A DNA stretch of 64,000 nt from Sphingomonas sp. PL-96 (GCF_020707215.1 NZ_JAJFET010000002.1:358911-422910), one strand, 5' to 3'. Shown: positions 36,333 through 45,826, numbered from the stretch's first letter. The notes: a model not told the origin generated them from the letters alone. Made by a program: numbers and translations.

Positions 36333-37106
36333 ATGCCAGAAAAGCTTGCAGTGATCACCGGTGCGTCGAGCGGCATCGGGTATGAAATCGCAAAGATTGC
36401 GGCGGGAGAGGGCTTCGACCTGATCGTCGTCTCCGACGAAGCGCAGATCAACACGGTCGCAGGCGCATTCGGCGGCGACGGGATCTCGGTACAGGCGGTG
36501 CAGGCCGACCTTTCCACCATCGAAGGCAACGACCAGCTGCTTGCCGCGATCGGGGAGCGTGACGTAGACGTGCTCGTCGCGAACGCCGGGCTCGGCTTGG
36601 GCCATGCGTTCCTGGAACAGGACGTCACCGCATGGCGGCGCGTCATCGACACCAATGTCGTCGGCACGACCTATCTGCTGCAGAAGATGCTGCAACGGAT
36701 GAAGGCGCGTGACGCAGGGCAGGTGCTGATCACCGGGTCGATCGCAGGCCTGATCCCGGGCAGCTATCAGGCGGTGTACAACGGCACCAAGGCCTATCTC
36801 GACAGCTTCTCCTACGCGTTGCGCAACGAGCTGAAGGACACGGGCGTGTCGATCACGGTGCTTATGCCGGGCCCGACCGAGACCGAGTTCTTCAAGCGCG
36901 CAGGGATGATGGACACGCCGGTCGGCACCCAGGAAAAGGACGACGCCGCGATGGTGGCGCGCACCGGCTGGGACGCCATGCAGGAAGGCTCGGCGCATGT
37001 CGTCGCGGGCACCAAGAACAAGATCCAGGCGGCGGTCAGCCACATCGTGCCCGACACGCTGCTTGCGCGGATGCACGAGAATATGGCGAAGCCCGACGGG
37101 GAGTAA
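36333..37106 (+). CDS. short-chain dehydrogenase/reductase
   Basis: Classical SDR of 257 residues: cofactor motif TGASSGIG (9-16), NAG in VLVANAGLGLG, catalytic serine in ITGSIAG and YxxxK as YNGTK. The residue after the second beta strand (VVSDEA) is acidic, which favours NAD over NADP. ATG 36333 has GGAGAGG 9 nt upstream and is preferred over in-frame 36315 and 36324. It is the third gene of the probable stress operon; a repeat-type hairpin starts 10 nt after the stop and could end the transcript. Confidence 0.92.
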   Translation: MPEKLAVITGASSGIGYEIAKIAAGEGFDLIVVSDEAQINTVAGAFGGDGISVQAVQADLSTIEGNDQLLAAIGERDVDVLVANAGLGLGHAFLEQDVTAWRRVIDTNVVGTTYLLQKMLQRMKARDAGQVLITGSIAGLIPGSYQAVYNGTKAYLDSFSYALRNELKDTGVSITVLMPGPTETEFFKRAGMMDTPVGTQEKDDAAMVARTGWDAMQEGSAHVVAGTKNKIQAAVSHIVPDTLLARMHENMAKPDGE

Positions 37107-37115
37107 GTGGTCGCC

Positions 37116-37240
37116 CCGGGCTCCTGCCTGCGCAGGAGCCCGGAAGGTGCTTCCCAAGGTCTTGCGCAGGTAGGGCCCGGCGGTCTGGGCGCAAACCGCT
37201 GTTGCTCGGCTTGGCTCTTGATCCTGGCTCGCGGGACCAC
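37116..37240 (-). repeat. dispersed palindromic repeat, copy C
   Basis: Palindrome 2 appears as a perfect 12-bp stem CCGGGCTCCTGC with 4-nt loop (37116-37143). After about 50 nt of less similar sequence follows the inverted linker (CAAACCGCTGTTGCTCGGCTT at 37192-37212) and a decayed palindrome 1. Same order as copy B. Confidence 0.65.
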
Positions 37241-37339
37241 GAGGGCAGCGGTGCGGCAGTCTCCCGGCGGCTGACTGTTCGACGCAGTTGCGGGTGCTTC
37301 GAGAGAGAAAATGGGGGAGCGTCGCTCCCCCTGTTTGCA

Positions 37340-37660
37340 TCAGTCCGCTAGCGGAATCGGCGCAGGCGCCGGTACGACCCGCGGCTTTTCGCCCAGGGCG
37401 GCGCGGACCATCGTGTCCCAGATCTCGGCGACGTCGGAGCTGCCGAGCGCGTTGCCGGCGGCGACCATCTCCGCGCTTGGTTCGCGCAGCGCGCGCAGGA
37501 TCGCGGCGGCGCGGGGGAGTTCGTCGGGCAGACGGTCGTTGACTTCTGCGCTGACGACTTCGTCCGGCTCCGCATCGCCCCGGCCATTGGGGCTGAGGGC
37601 GTGGGCCACCAGCACGCGGGCGATGCGCTCGATGGGGGAAGTGGCAGCGACATGGGTCAT
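37340..37660 (-). CDS. uncharacterised 106-residue protein, probable stress regulon member
   Basis: A small soluble protein with no recognised domain and no signal peptide. It contains a helical N-terminal part (SPIERIARVLVAHALSPNG), an acidic middle (EPDEVVSAEVNDRLPDELPRA) and a Pro-rich end (PAPAPIPLAD). The clue to its role is upstream: an EcfG-type promoter match 24 nt before the ATG and a good ribosome site (AAAAGGAGA). It is therefore probably induced by the general stress response. Confidence 0.65.
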   Translation of the reverse strand: MTHVAATSPIERIARVLVAHALSPNGRGDAEPDEVVSAEVNDRLPDELPRAAAILRALREPSAEMVAAGNALGSSDVAEIWDTMVRAALGEKPRVVPAPAPIPLAD

Positions 37661-37683
37661 GAGACTCTCCTTTTGGCCGATCG

Positions 37684-37709
37684 AACGCGCTGCCGCGCCG
37701 CTGCGTTCC
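37684..37709 (-). promoter_or_regulatory. EcfG-type promoter match upstream of the 106-residue gene
   Basis: On the minus strand GGAAC (37709-37705), 17-nt spacer, CGTT (37687-37684): an exact match to the alphaproteobacterial general-stress consensus. Expected start near 37675, giving a leader of roughly 15 nt. Confidence 0.65.
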
Positions 37710-37752
37710 GGCGGGGCCGCGCGGTTGACAAGCGCGTGGAGGCAGGCGCGTG

Positions 37753-39138
37753 ATGGCGAGGATGCAGTTTCCTGAAGCGCCCGCCTCTGATCCCGTTCCT
37801 GCGCTCCCGTCCAAGCCCTCGCTGGGGCGGATCACGCTGTTCGCTTCGGGCGATTTCGCCTGCAACCTCTATTGGCAGAGCCTGAGCTTCTTTCTGCTGT
37901 TCTTCTACACCGACGCGCTGCGGCTCTCGCCCGCGGTCGCGGGGCTGGTGCTGCTGGTCGGGTCGATCTGGGACGGGATCGCCGACCTGCTCGTCGGCAT
38001 CCACGCGGAGCGGTCGCGGCGGGACTATCGCTGGTTCCTGACCGCGGGGGCGGTGCCCCTGGGCCTTGGTTTCGTGCTGCTCTACGTGGCGCCGCCGTTG
38101 GAAGGTGCCGCGCTGGCGGCCGCGGTGCTGGCGCTGCACCTGTTGTTCCGCGCGCTCTATGCGTTCGTGAACATTCCCTATTCGGCGATGACGGCGCGGA
38201 TCACGGGCGACAGCAGTCAGCGGGCGCAGATCTCTGGCCTGCGCATGTTGTTCGGCACGGCGGCGGCGCTGGTCGTGGCATTGGGTACGGAAAGGATTGC
38301 CGTACTGGCACCGGGGGGCCTCGCGGCGACGGGAAGTTATCTGGCGGCAGCGCTGCTGTTCGGGGTCGTAGGCGCCGCATTGCTGCTGGTGGTGGGTCGC
38401 GGGTCGCCCGCGGCGCGCGGCCAGGGGCAAGCCGGGATCCCCGTTCTGGCCGCCATGCGGGTGCTGGTGCGCAACCGCGCCTTTGTGACGCTCAACCTGG
38501 CGATGGCCGGGGTCGGCATGGCGGCGACCGCGCTCACCCGGTCGGTGCTCTACTACTTCCACTATGTCGTGGGCGATGCGGCGGGCGGCCCGGCGGCGCT
38601 GGCGATGATGGGCTTTGCCGGCGCGGTGTTCGTGCCGCTTTGGATGGCGATCGGCACGCGCACGGGCATGCGGGCGCTGTGGTTCGCCTCGGCGCTGCTT
38701 GGCATTGCGACGATTGCGGTATTTGCCGGCATGGGCAGGGCCAATGTCTCGACGACGCAACTCTTCCTGGTGGTGATGCAGGCGGCGCTGGTCGGGTTCA
38801 ACCTGGTGTTCTGGGCGATGCTGCCCGACACGGTAGAATATGGCGAGCATCGCGTCGGCGTGCGGGTGGAGGCGCTCGGCTTTGGCGTATCCGCGCTGGT
38901 GCAGAAGTTCGCCTTCGGCATCGCCGCGGGCTTGATGGGCGTCGTCTACCAGCTGGCTGGCTACCAACCCGATGCCGTGCAGACGCCGGAGACGGTGGCG
39001 GGCATCCGCTGGGTGATGCTGCTGATGCCGGCGCTGTGCTTCGCACTGTCGGCGCTGGTGATGTGGGCCAACCCGCTGCGGCGGGGCGCGCATGCGGCGA
39101 TCGTTGCAGACCTGGCAGCGCGCCCCAAAGGGGATTGA
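37753..39138 (+). CDS. MFS transporter of the GPH (glycoside-pentoside-hexuronide) type
   Basis: Inner-membrane sugar/cation symporter, 461 residues, about 12 TM helices. The GPH family is suggested by GDFACNLYWQSLSFFLLFFY in helix 1, IWDGIADLLVG after helix 2 and, late in the protein, AMLPDTVEYGEHRVGVR. Substrates of this family are glycosides and oligosaccharides. It converges on the GH3 glucosidase gene with 45 nt between and belongs by context to the glycan-use locus. ATG 37753 with GGAGG 10 nt upstream; GTG 37750 directly precedes it. Confidence 0.88.
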   Translation: MARMQFPEAPASDPVPALPSKPSLGRITLFASGDFACNLYWQSLSFFLLFFYTDALRLSPAVAGLVLLVGSIWDGIADLLVGIHAERSRRDYRWFLTAGAVPLGLGFVLLYVAPPLEGAALAAAVLALHLLFRALYAFVNIPYSAMTARITGDSSQRAQISGLRMLFGTAAALVVALGTERIAVLAPGGLAATGSYLAAALLFGVVGAALLLVVGRGSPAARGQGQAGIPVLAAMRVLVRNRAFVTLNLAMAGVGMAATALTRSVLYYFHYVVGDAAGGPAALAMMGFAGAVFVPLWMAIGTRTGMRALWFASALLGIATIAVFAGMGRANVSTTQLFLVVMQAALVGFNLVFWAMLPDTVEYGEHRVGVRVEALGFGVSALVQKFAFGIAAGLMGVVYQLAGYQPDAVQTPETVAGIRWVMLLMPALCFALSALVMWANPLRRGAHAAIVADLAARPKGD

Positions 39139-39183
39139 AGGTACCGTGCTCCCACCCTCGCAGGAACACGGTGGTGGCGGCGC

Positions 39184-41481
39184 CTAGCCCCTGCTCAGCG
39201 TGAAGCTTCCCGACACGCCTTCGGCTTCGGCGGAGGGGGCTACCCAGAGGCGGAACAGCCCGGTCTCCACGGTCGGGCGGTTGTCGCGGCCCAGGAACTG
39301 GAGGTCGGCGCGGGTGAGGGTGAACTGCACCTGCTGCGACTGGCCAGGCGCAAGCTTGATCTTGCGATAGCCCTTCAACTCGCGAACGGGGCGGGTGAGG
39401 CTGGCGGTCTGGTCGTTGATGTAGAGCTGGACCACCTCTTCGGCCGCGCGCGTGCCGCGGTTGGTGATCGTCGCCCGCACCGTCAGCGTGCCGTCCCAGG
39501 CAAGGCTGCCGCCGCCCAGGTCGAGCCCGGAATATTCGATCCGACCATAGGTGAGGCCGTGCCCGAAGGGGAACCGCGCCTGATTCGACGCTTCGCGATA
39601 ATGCGTCTTGTACGGCTGGAGCGGGCCTTCCGGATTCGGCCGCCCGCTGCGCTTGTGCGCGTAATAATAGGGCACCTGGCCCGGCACCTGCGGGAAGCTG
39701 ACCGGCAGGCGCGCGGACGGCCCCTCCAGGCCGAACAGGATGTCGGCGGTCGCGGGGCCGCTTTCGGAGCCGAGGAACCAGGTGACCAGGATCGCGGGCG
39801 CGTTCAGCACCGCCCCCTCCAGCGCCAGCGCGCGACCGTTCTTGAGCAGTACGACGACCGGCTTGCCCGTCTTGGCGACCGCCTCGGCCAGCGCCTGCTG
39901 CGCCGGCGGCATCACGATCAAGTTACGGGACTGCGCCTCGCCCGACATGTTCTGGCTCTCGCCGATCGCGAGGACGACGATGTCGGCCGCGCGGGCCACA
40001 GCGACCGCTGCATCGATGCCGCCCGCCAGCGGCGCGTCGATGCCCGAACCGGCGGTGGCCGTAACCAGAGAGGGATCGGCCATCGCCTGGCGCACGCCGG
40101 TCAGCAGGTCCACCGCATCGGCGTCGGTGCCATAGACGTTCCACGGACCCACGAGGTCGTGCTGCCCTTGCGCAAACGGCCCGATCAGCGCGATCCGCTT
40201 GCCCGAGCGGGGGAGGGGCAGCAGGTCGCCTTCGTTCTTGAGCAGCACGATCGAGCGGCGCCCGGCCTCGCGCGCGACCGCCAGGTTCGCCTTGGTGCGC
40301 ACGCGCGCCTTTTCGCGGCGCGGGTCGATGCGGCGGAAGGGATCGTCGAACAGGCCCAGCCGCACCTTGAGTGCAAGGACCCGGCGTACCGCCTCGTCCA
40401 GCCGTGCCATCGGCACTTCGCCCGCGGCGACCAGGCCGGGCAGGTGCTGGATGTAGAAGCCGCTCTGCATGCTCATGTCGACGCCGGCCAGGAAGGCGAG
40501 CTTGGTCGCCTCGCGCGCGTCCGCGGCGAAGCCATGGTCGATCAGCTCATAGTCGCCGGTGTAGTCGGAGACCACCAGCCCGTCGAAGCCCCATTCCTTG
40601 CGGAGCACATCGTCGAGCAGCCAGGGATTGGCGGTCGCAGGCACGCCTGAGAGTTCGTTGAACGAGGCCATCGTCGTTCCCGATCCGGCGCCGAACGCAG
40701 CCTGGAACGGCGGGAAATAGATCTCGCGCAGCGTGTGCTCCGACACGTCGACCGCGCCATAGTCGAGGCCGGCTTCCGCCGCGCCATAGGCGGCGAAATG
40801 CTTGGCGCAGGACATGACCGAGTCATTGGCCCAGAGCGACTTGCCCTGGAAGCCGCGGACGCGCGCCGCGGCCATGTCGCGACCCAGCCGCACGTCCTCG
40901 CCTGATCCTTCCACGCCGCGGCCCCAGCGGGCGTCGCGTGCGACATCGACCATCGGCGCAAAGGTCCAGTCGATGCCGGCGGCCGCCGCTTCGATCGCCG
41001 CAACGCGCGCGGTCTTTTCCACCAGCTCGGGCTCGAAGCTGGCGGCTTCGGCGAGCGGAACCGGGAAGACCGTGCGAAAGCCGTGGATGACGTCGGCTGC
41101 GAACAGCAGCGGGATCCTGAGGCGCGATTCCCGCACCGCCACACGCTGCATCTGGCGCGCCATCTCGGCGCCATTGCCGTTGAAGACGCCGCCCAGGCGC
41201 CCGGCGCGTGTCTCGGCGAGCTGCGCATCGAAGGTGCCGTTGTCCCCGGCAGGATTGAGCGCGGTGGCGGCACCCCCGGCCCAGGCGGCGGCCATCAGGG
41301 TCAGCTGGCCCGCCTTTTCCTCGACGGTCATCTTGGCCACCAGCGCCTCGACCGATGCGGGCAGGCCCTGGCTTTCGGCGGCAACCGTGCGCAGCAGGGC
41401 ATGGGCAGGACTGGCCCGCCAGGCGGCGAGCGTCGCTGCGCCCATCACCATCGCGCGCCGGGAAATGCGCAGGTCGTCCAT
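39184..41481 (-). CDS. periplasmic GH3 beta-glucosidase (BglX-like)
   Basis: Retaining glycoside hydrolase family 3, 765 residues. A Tat-like leader (RISRRAMVMGAATLAAW, cleavage near AHA) indicates periplasmic location. The TIM-barrel domain has DARWGRGVEGSGED, CAKHFAAYG (227-229 KHF) and nucleophile D306 in GLVVSDYTGD. The alpha/beta sandwich (about 400-600) and a C-terminal fibronectin-III-like domain (about 670-760) follow. It should release glucose from beta-gluco-oligosaccharides. ATG 41481 is preceded by GGAGAGG. Divergent from the LacI gene, with the operator dyad 84 nt upstream of its start, so it is probably LacI-controlled. Confidence 0.93.
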   Translation of the reverse strand: MDDLRISRRAMVMGAATLAAWRASPAHALLRTVAAESQGLPASVEALVAKMTVEEKAGQLTLMAAAWAGGAATALNPAGDNGTFDAQLAETRAGRLGGVFNGNGAEMARQMQRVAVRESRLRIPLLFAADVIHGFRTVFPVPLAEAASFEPELVEKTARVAAIEAAAAGIDWTFAPMVDVARDARWGRGVEGSGEDVRLGRDMAAARVRGFQGKSLWANDSVMSCAKHFAAYGAAEAGLDYGAVDVSEHTLREIYFPPFQAAFGAGSGTTMASFNELSGVPATANPWLLDDVLRKEWGFDGLVVSDYTGDYELIDHGFAADAREATKLAFLAGVDMSMQSGFYIQHLPGLVAAGEVPMARLDEAVRRVLALKVRLGLFDDPFRRIDPRREKARVRTKANLAVAREAGRRSIVLLKNEGDLLPLPRSGKRIALIGPFAQGQHDLVGPWNVYGTDADAVDLLTGVRQAMADPSLVTATAGSGIDAPLAGGIDAAVAVARAADIVVLAIGESQNMSGEAQSRNLIVMPPAQQALAEAVAKTGKPVVVLLKNGRALALEGAVLNAPAILVTWFLGSESGPATADILFGLEGPSARLPVSFPQVPGQVPYYYAHKRSGRPNPEGPLQPYKTHYREASNQARFPFGHGLTYGRIEYSGLDLGGGSLAWDGTLTVRATITNRGTRAAEEVVQLYINDQTASLTRPVRELKGYRKIKLAPGQSQQVQFTLTRADLQFLGRDNRPTVETGLFRLWVAPSAEAEGVSGSFTLSRG

Positions 41482-41564
41482 CACAGAAATCCTCTCCAAA
41501 CGTGTCGCGTCGCCGCGGTTCCGGCCTGGCTTGTATCGCCTTCTTGCCGTGGGTGTCGAACTGA

Positions 41565-41578
41565 TGTAACCGGTTACA
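41565..41578 (+). promoter_or_regulatory. LacI-family operator, perfect 14-bp palindrome
   Basis: TGTAACCGGTTACA, with the central CG typical of LacI/GalR operators, lies in the 181-bp region between the divergent GH3 and lacI-type genes. It is the likely binding site of the neighbouring regulator, controlling both directions. Confidence 0.85.
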
Positions 41579-41662
41579 CACAGAGTGATCAGCGGCGCAA
41601 CAGAAAGCCGCTGGCAGGGCCGGGATCCGGCCGCGAGGTTTGGGAAGGAAGTCGAGGGCGCA

Positions 41663-42706
41663 ATGGTGCACGCCACCATCCGGGATGTGGCTCGTGAGGC
41701 AGACGTATCCGTCGCCTCCGTGTCGCGCGTCCTCAACGGACACAGCAATGTGCGCGCCGCCGTTCGCGAGCGGGTGCAGGCGGCCGCCACGGCGCTTGGC
41801 TATGTGCCTCATGCCGGCGCCCGCAACCTGAGCCTGGCCCGCACCAACGCGATCGGCGTGATGCTGCCGGACCTGCATGGCGAGTTCTTCTCAGAAACCG
41901 CGCGCGGCATCGACAGCGAGGCGTCGGCGCGCGGGCTGCAACTGCTGCTCTCAAACGCCCATGCCAATCCGGCTCGTGCGGTCGAGACGCTGCGCACCAT
42001 GCGCGGGCGGGTCGATGGGGTCATTATCATGGCGCCGGACCTGGACCCCCAGGAGATGTTCGGCCACCTGCCGGCAAGCCTGCCGGCGGTGCTGATCAAC
42101 TGTCGCGAGAATACGCAACGGCGCGCCGAACTGCGGGTCGACAACGCTGCGGGTGCCGAGGCGATGGTCGAACATCTGGTGGCGATCGGCCGCCGGCGCA
42201 TCGTCCATCTGGCCGGGCCTTCGGGAAACACGGAGGCGCAGGCGCGCGTCGCGGGCTATCGTGCGGCGATGGCGCGCCACGGGCTGGCGCCGCGCGTGCT
42301 GGCGGGCGACTTCTTCGAGGAGGCCGGAACGGCCGCGGCTGAGGTGCTGCTTTCCGAACTCGGCGGCTCGAACGCTGCGGACGCGCTGTTTGCAGCCAAT
42401 GACATGATGGCGATCGGCGCGATGATGCGCTTTCGCCGCGCCGGGGTGGACGTGCCCGGGCGCATCGCAATCGCCGGCTTCGACGATGTGCCGCTCGCGC
42501 GGCTGATCTCGCCGGCCCTCACCACCATGCGCGTCGGCATCGCCGGAATCGGCGCGCGTGCGGTCGTCCGGCTCGCAGCACTGATCGCAGGAGGGGTCGA
42601 CCAAGCGGTCGAGCCGCGTACGCCCGAGCTCATCGTGCGCGAGACCACCGGAGCGGCCACCAACACAAAACAACCGGTAAGCAGGGAACAAGGGCAAACA
42701 TCATGA
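41663..42706 (+). CDS. LacI-family transcriptional regulator
   Basis: A 347-residue sugar-responsive repressor. The N-terminal HTH (ATIRDVAREADVSVASVSRVLNG region, about 4-26) and hinge (about 45-58) are followed by a periplasmic-binding-protein-like effector domain (about 60-335). ATG 41663 has GAGG 6 nt upstream. Its stop overlaps the TonB-receptor ATG by 4 nt, so regulator and receptor are co-translated. By context it regulates the glycan locus through the dyad at 41565-41578; the effector is probably an oligosaccharide or glucose derivative. Confidence 0.92.
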   Translation: MVHATIRDVAREADVSVASVSRVLNGHSNVRAAVRERVQAAATALGYVPHAGARNLSLARTNAIGVMLPDLHGEFFSETARGIDSEASARGLQLLLSNAHANPARAVETLRTMRGRVDGVIIMAPDLDPQEMFGHLPASLPAVLINCRENTQRRAELRVDNAAGAEAMVEHLVAIGRRRIVHLAGPSGNTEAQARVAGYRAAMARHGLAPRVLAGDFFEEAGTAAAEVLLSELGGSNAADALFAANDMMAIGAMMRFRRAGVDVPGRIAIAGFDDVPLARLISPALTTMRVGIAGIGARAVVRLAALIAGGVDQAVEPRTPELIVRETTGAATNTKQPVSREQGQTS

Positions 42707-45700
42707 GCAGGACCAAGGCTTTGCGGCTTGCGCTCGCGGGCGCGACGATGCTGGCGGCCGGCGCGGTTGCGATCACGCCGGCTTCGGCGCAGGTCGGACA
42801 GGCGTCGCTTCGCGGCACCATCACGGCGTCCGCCGACAATCCGGTCGTGGAAGTGACCGCCGTGGAAGTCGCCACCGGCATCCGCCGCACCGTGGCGGCT
42901 GGCCCGGACGGCAGCTATAATTTCGCGTCGCTGCGCGCCGGCACCTATCGGCTTGAGATCAAGCTCCAGAACGGCACGCGCAACTCCGACAACTTCACGC
43001 TGAACGTCGGCCAGACGGCCGGACTCGATATCGACCTGACCGAAGTCTCGGCGGGCGCGCCTGCAGACGGCCAGGCACCGGCCGGTGACATTGCCGACGG
43101 CAGCCAGGGCGCGCCGGAAGGCGACGTCATCGTCACCGGCAGCCGCATCCGCTCGCTGGCGGGCGGCCAGGTCGGCATCAACATCACGACCCGGCTCATC
43201 GAGCAGCTGCCGCAGGTCAATCGCAACTTCCTCGCCTTTGCCGATCTGGCGCCGGGCGTGCGCTTCATCGAGAGCGCCGACGGGTCGTCGCGCATCCAGG
43301 GCGGCGCGCAGGGCAGCAACTCGGTCAACGTGTTCATCGACGGTGTCAGCCAGAAGGACTATGTCCTGCGCGGCGGCCTGACCGGCCAGGACTCGTCGCC
43401 GGGCAACCCGTTCCCGCAGCTCGCGATCGGCGAGTATCAGGTGATTTCGTCGAACTACAAGGCGGAGTTCGACCAGGTCGGGTCGGTCGCAATCACCGCG
43501 AACACCAAGTCGGGCACCAACGAGTTCCACGGCGAAGGCTTCTTCGACTATACCGACCAGAGCCTGCGCGATCGTCGTCCGACTGAAATCTATCCGAACA
43601 AGATCCCCAAGGTCGAGACCACCGACAAGCAGTTCGGCGTCGCGCTGGGCGGTCCGATCGTCAAGGACGTGGCGCACTTCTTCGTGACGTACGAAGGCAA
43701 GCGGCGCGATACGCCGGTCGACATCCTGCCCGGCAACGGTATCGCCGTGGACAGCCTGCCGGCGCAGTATCGCGATCTGTTCGGTTCCTACAGCTCCAAC
43801 TTCAAGCAGGACCTGTATTTCGGAAAAATCGATATTACGCCGACCGATGGCGACCTGATCGAGTTCACCGGCAAGTATCGCGACGAATCCGGATACCAGA
43901 TCAGCAACGGTATCGCCGCCTATTCCACCGCGACGCTGAACAGCGTGGAGGAAATCCGCGGCACAGCGCGCTGGCAGCACACAACCGACAACTGGATCAA
44001 CGACTTCCGCGTCGGCTATGAGGATGTGAGCTGGTCGCCCCGGCCGGCGACCGATGGCATTGGCCAGCAGTTCCGCCGTTCGGACGTGAACGGAAGTTCC
44101 ATCAACACCTATGATCTGTTCCGCATCGGCGGCGGTCTGAACTTCCAGGACAAGGGTCAGACCGGCTGGACGGTTCAGAATGACTTCACCTGGACCGGCT
44201 TCGAAGGCCATACGATCAAGGCCGGCGTGAAGAGCAAGTGGGTCAAGCTCAATACGCTGGAGCAGAACCTGCTCAACCCGCTGTATAGCTATGACCTCAA
44301 CCTGCCGACCGCGGACGGGTTCAACGATGAAATCCCGTATCAGCTGCAGTTCGGTGCCGTCGGCGACCTGGGTGACCCGCGCATCCGTTCCAAGAACTGG
44401 CAGCTCGGCCTGTACCTCCAGGACGACTGGGACGTCACCGACCGGCTGACGCTGAACCTGGGCCTGCGCTGGGATTACGAGCGGACGCCGGCGTTCCTCA
44501 ACTATGTCACGCCGGACGAGGATCTGGCGGCGATCTCGCCGGAGAACTATCCGAACCTCATCAATGCCGATTACGACATCAACGACTATATCTCGAACGG
44601 CAACAACCGGAAGGCGTTCAAGGGCGCGTGGCAACCGCGGCTGGGCTTCACCTATCGCTTCGACGATGCGGGCCGCTTCTCGGTCTTCGGCGGCTACGGC
44701 CGGTCCTATGACCGCAACCAGTTCGACTTCCTGCAGCAGGAGCTCGCAACCGGGCGGTTCCAGCGCCGCACCTTCCTGTTCCAGAACGCGGACACGCAGA
44801 ACCCCTGCCTGCCGACCAACCCGGTCTGCATCCCCTGGGATCCGGTCTATCTGACGGAGGAAGGCCGCCAGCAGCTGGCAGCGGCCGGCACTGCGGGCGG
44901 ACGCGAATTCCGCTTCATCAACAACGACCTGAAGGTTCCCTATTCGGACCAGTTCAGCCTGGGCCTGCGCGGGCGCTTCAACCCGGTTGAGCTGGAAGTC
45001 GGCTATACCCGCATCGTCAGCAAGGACGGTTTCGTCTACCTGATGGGTAACCGCCGCCCTGACGGCTCGTTCTTTGCGCCGTCGCCGACCACCGGTGCGC
45101 CGCAGGGACCCGGCAACTTCTCGCCGGCGGGCTATGGGGCGATCATCATCGGTGACAATGGGCTCGAGACCAAGGCGGACTCGGCATATTTCAAGCTGAC
45201 CAAGTCCTACTCGGCGTCGTCGCCGTGGAGCTTGGACGCGACCTACACCTATACGGAGGCGGAGGATAACCGCCCGAACGGGGACCAAGCCGCCTACTTC
45301 CTGCTCGATTTCCCGAGTGCGTCCGATTACCCGTTCGTGCGCTCCGGCGCCGTGCCGCGGCATCGCTTCGTGGTGGCGGGCAGCGTGGACCTGCCGATCG
45401 ACATGTCGATCTCGGCCAAGTTCCAGATCGAGTCGCCGACCTATCTGCGCACGATCGTAGACCGGTCCGACCCGTATGAGCGAGCGGTCGTCGGTGCGGA
45501 AGCGTTCGGCCTGGGCGATCGCTGGGGCCGTCGTCAGCTCGATCTGGCGATCACCAAGTACGTGCCGCTCAACTTCCTGTACGATCAGGCACGCGTCCGC
45601 TTCCGGCTCGACATCATCAACGCGATGAACGACCGCAACTATGTCGACTTCAATAACAGCCCGGACGACGCGACGCGGGATGCGGGTTCGCCCAGCATCT

Positions 45701-45777
45701 ATCGCGAACGGTCGACCTACAGCATCGGCGGGAACCCGCCGCGGACGGTGAAGCTCTCGGCGGGCTTCTCCTTCTAA
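42703..45777 (+). CDS. Oar-like TonB-dependent receptor
   Basis: Outer-membrane active transporter of 1024 residues. A signal peptide (cleavage near PASA-Q, 29) is followed by a carboxypeptidase-regulatory-like beta domain (about 33-110). The plug (about 135-290) opens at VIVTGSRIRSLAGGQ, and a long 22-strand-type barrel ends in SAGFSF with the terminal aromatic. The Oar type (with the extra N-terminal beta domain and no SusD partner) is common in sphingomonads and xanthomonads for glycans. It lies in the operon with the LacI gene and precedes the GH144-type gene, so its cargo is probably the same glucan. An intrinsic terminator follows. Confidence 0.92.
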   Translation: MSRTKALRLALAGATMLAAGAVAITPASAQVGQASLRGTITASADNPVVEVTAVEVATGIRRTVAAGPDGSYNFASLRAGTYRLEIKLQNGTRNSDNFTLNVGQTAGLDIDLTEVSAGAPADGQAPAGDIADGSQGAPEGDVIVTGSRIRSLAGGQVGINITTRLIEQLPQVNRNFLAFADLAPGVRFIESADGSSRIQGGAQGSNSVNVFIDGVSQKDYVLRGGLTGQDSSPGNPFPQLAIGEYQVISSNYKAEFDQVGSVAITANTKSGTNEFHGEGFFDYTDQSLRDRRPTEIYPNKIPKVETTDKQFGVALGGPIVKDVAHFFVTYEGKRRDTPVDILPGNGIAVDSLPAQYRDLFGSYSSNFKQDLYFGKIDITPTDGDLIEFTGKYRDESGYQISNGIAAYSTATLNSVEEIRGTARWQHTTDNWINDFRVGYEDVSWSPRPATDGIGQQFRRSDVNGSSINTYDLFRIGGGLNFQDKGQTGWTVQNDFTWTGFEGHTIKAGVKSKWVKLNTLEQNLLNPLYSYDLNLPTADGFNDEIPYQLQFGAVGDLGDPRIRSKNWQLGLYLQDDWDVTDRLTLNLGLRWDYERTPAFLNYVTPDEDLAAISPENYPNLINADYDINDYISNGNNRKAFKGAWQPRLGFTYRFDDAGRFSVFGGYGRSYDRNQFDFLQQELATGRFQRRTFLFQNADTQNPCLPTNPVCIPWDPVYLTEEGRQQLAAAGTAGGREFRFINNDLKVPYSDQFSLGLRGRFNPVELEVGYTRIVSKDGFVYLMGNRRPDGSFFAPSPTTGAPQGPGNFSPAGYGAIIIGDNGLETKADSAYFKLTKSYSASSPWSLDATYTYTEAEDNRPNGDQAAYFLLDFPSASDYPFVRSGAVPRHRFVVAGSVDLPIDMSISAKFQIESPTYLRTIVDRSDPYERAVVGAEAFGLGDRWGRRQLDLAITKYVPLNFLYDQARVRFRLDIINAMNDRNYVDFNNSPDDATRDAGSPSIYRERSTYSIGGNPPRTVKLSAGFSF

Positions 45778-45790
45778 CTCCCCCTGTCCT

Positions 45791-45826
45791 GGCGGGCGGT
45801 GCTTCGGCAGCGCCCGCCATTTTTTT
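45791..45826 (+). terminator. rho-independent terminator after the TonB receptor
   Basis: A 12-bp stem with one mismatch (GGCGGGCGGTGC/GCAGCGCCCGCC) closed by a TTCG tetraloop and followed by a T7 run. It lies 14 nt after the receptor stop and 26 nt before the next gene, so the GH144-type gene may be partly attenuated or have its own promoter. Confidence 0.9.

Noticed and set aside
33255..37865. Open frame of about 1500 codons on the minus strand across cysS and the three stress genes
   Set aside because: It is the antisense shadow of well-identified genes in GC-rich DNA; its translation is Arg/His/Pro-rich low-complexity sequence with no family features.
42669..42682. AACAACCGGTAAGC just before the TonB receptor start, resembling half of the LacI operator
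   Set aside because: Only 8 of 14 positions match the perfect palindrome, and it lies inside the end of the regulator gene; too weak to call a second operator.
42256..45363. About 1000-codon minus-strand frame opposite the TonB receptor
   Set aside because: Shadow of the receptor gene; codon pattern and composition are those of an antisense frame.
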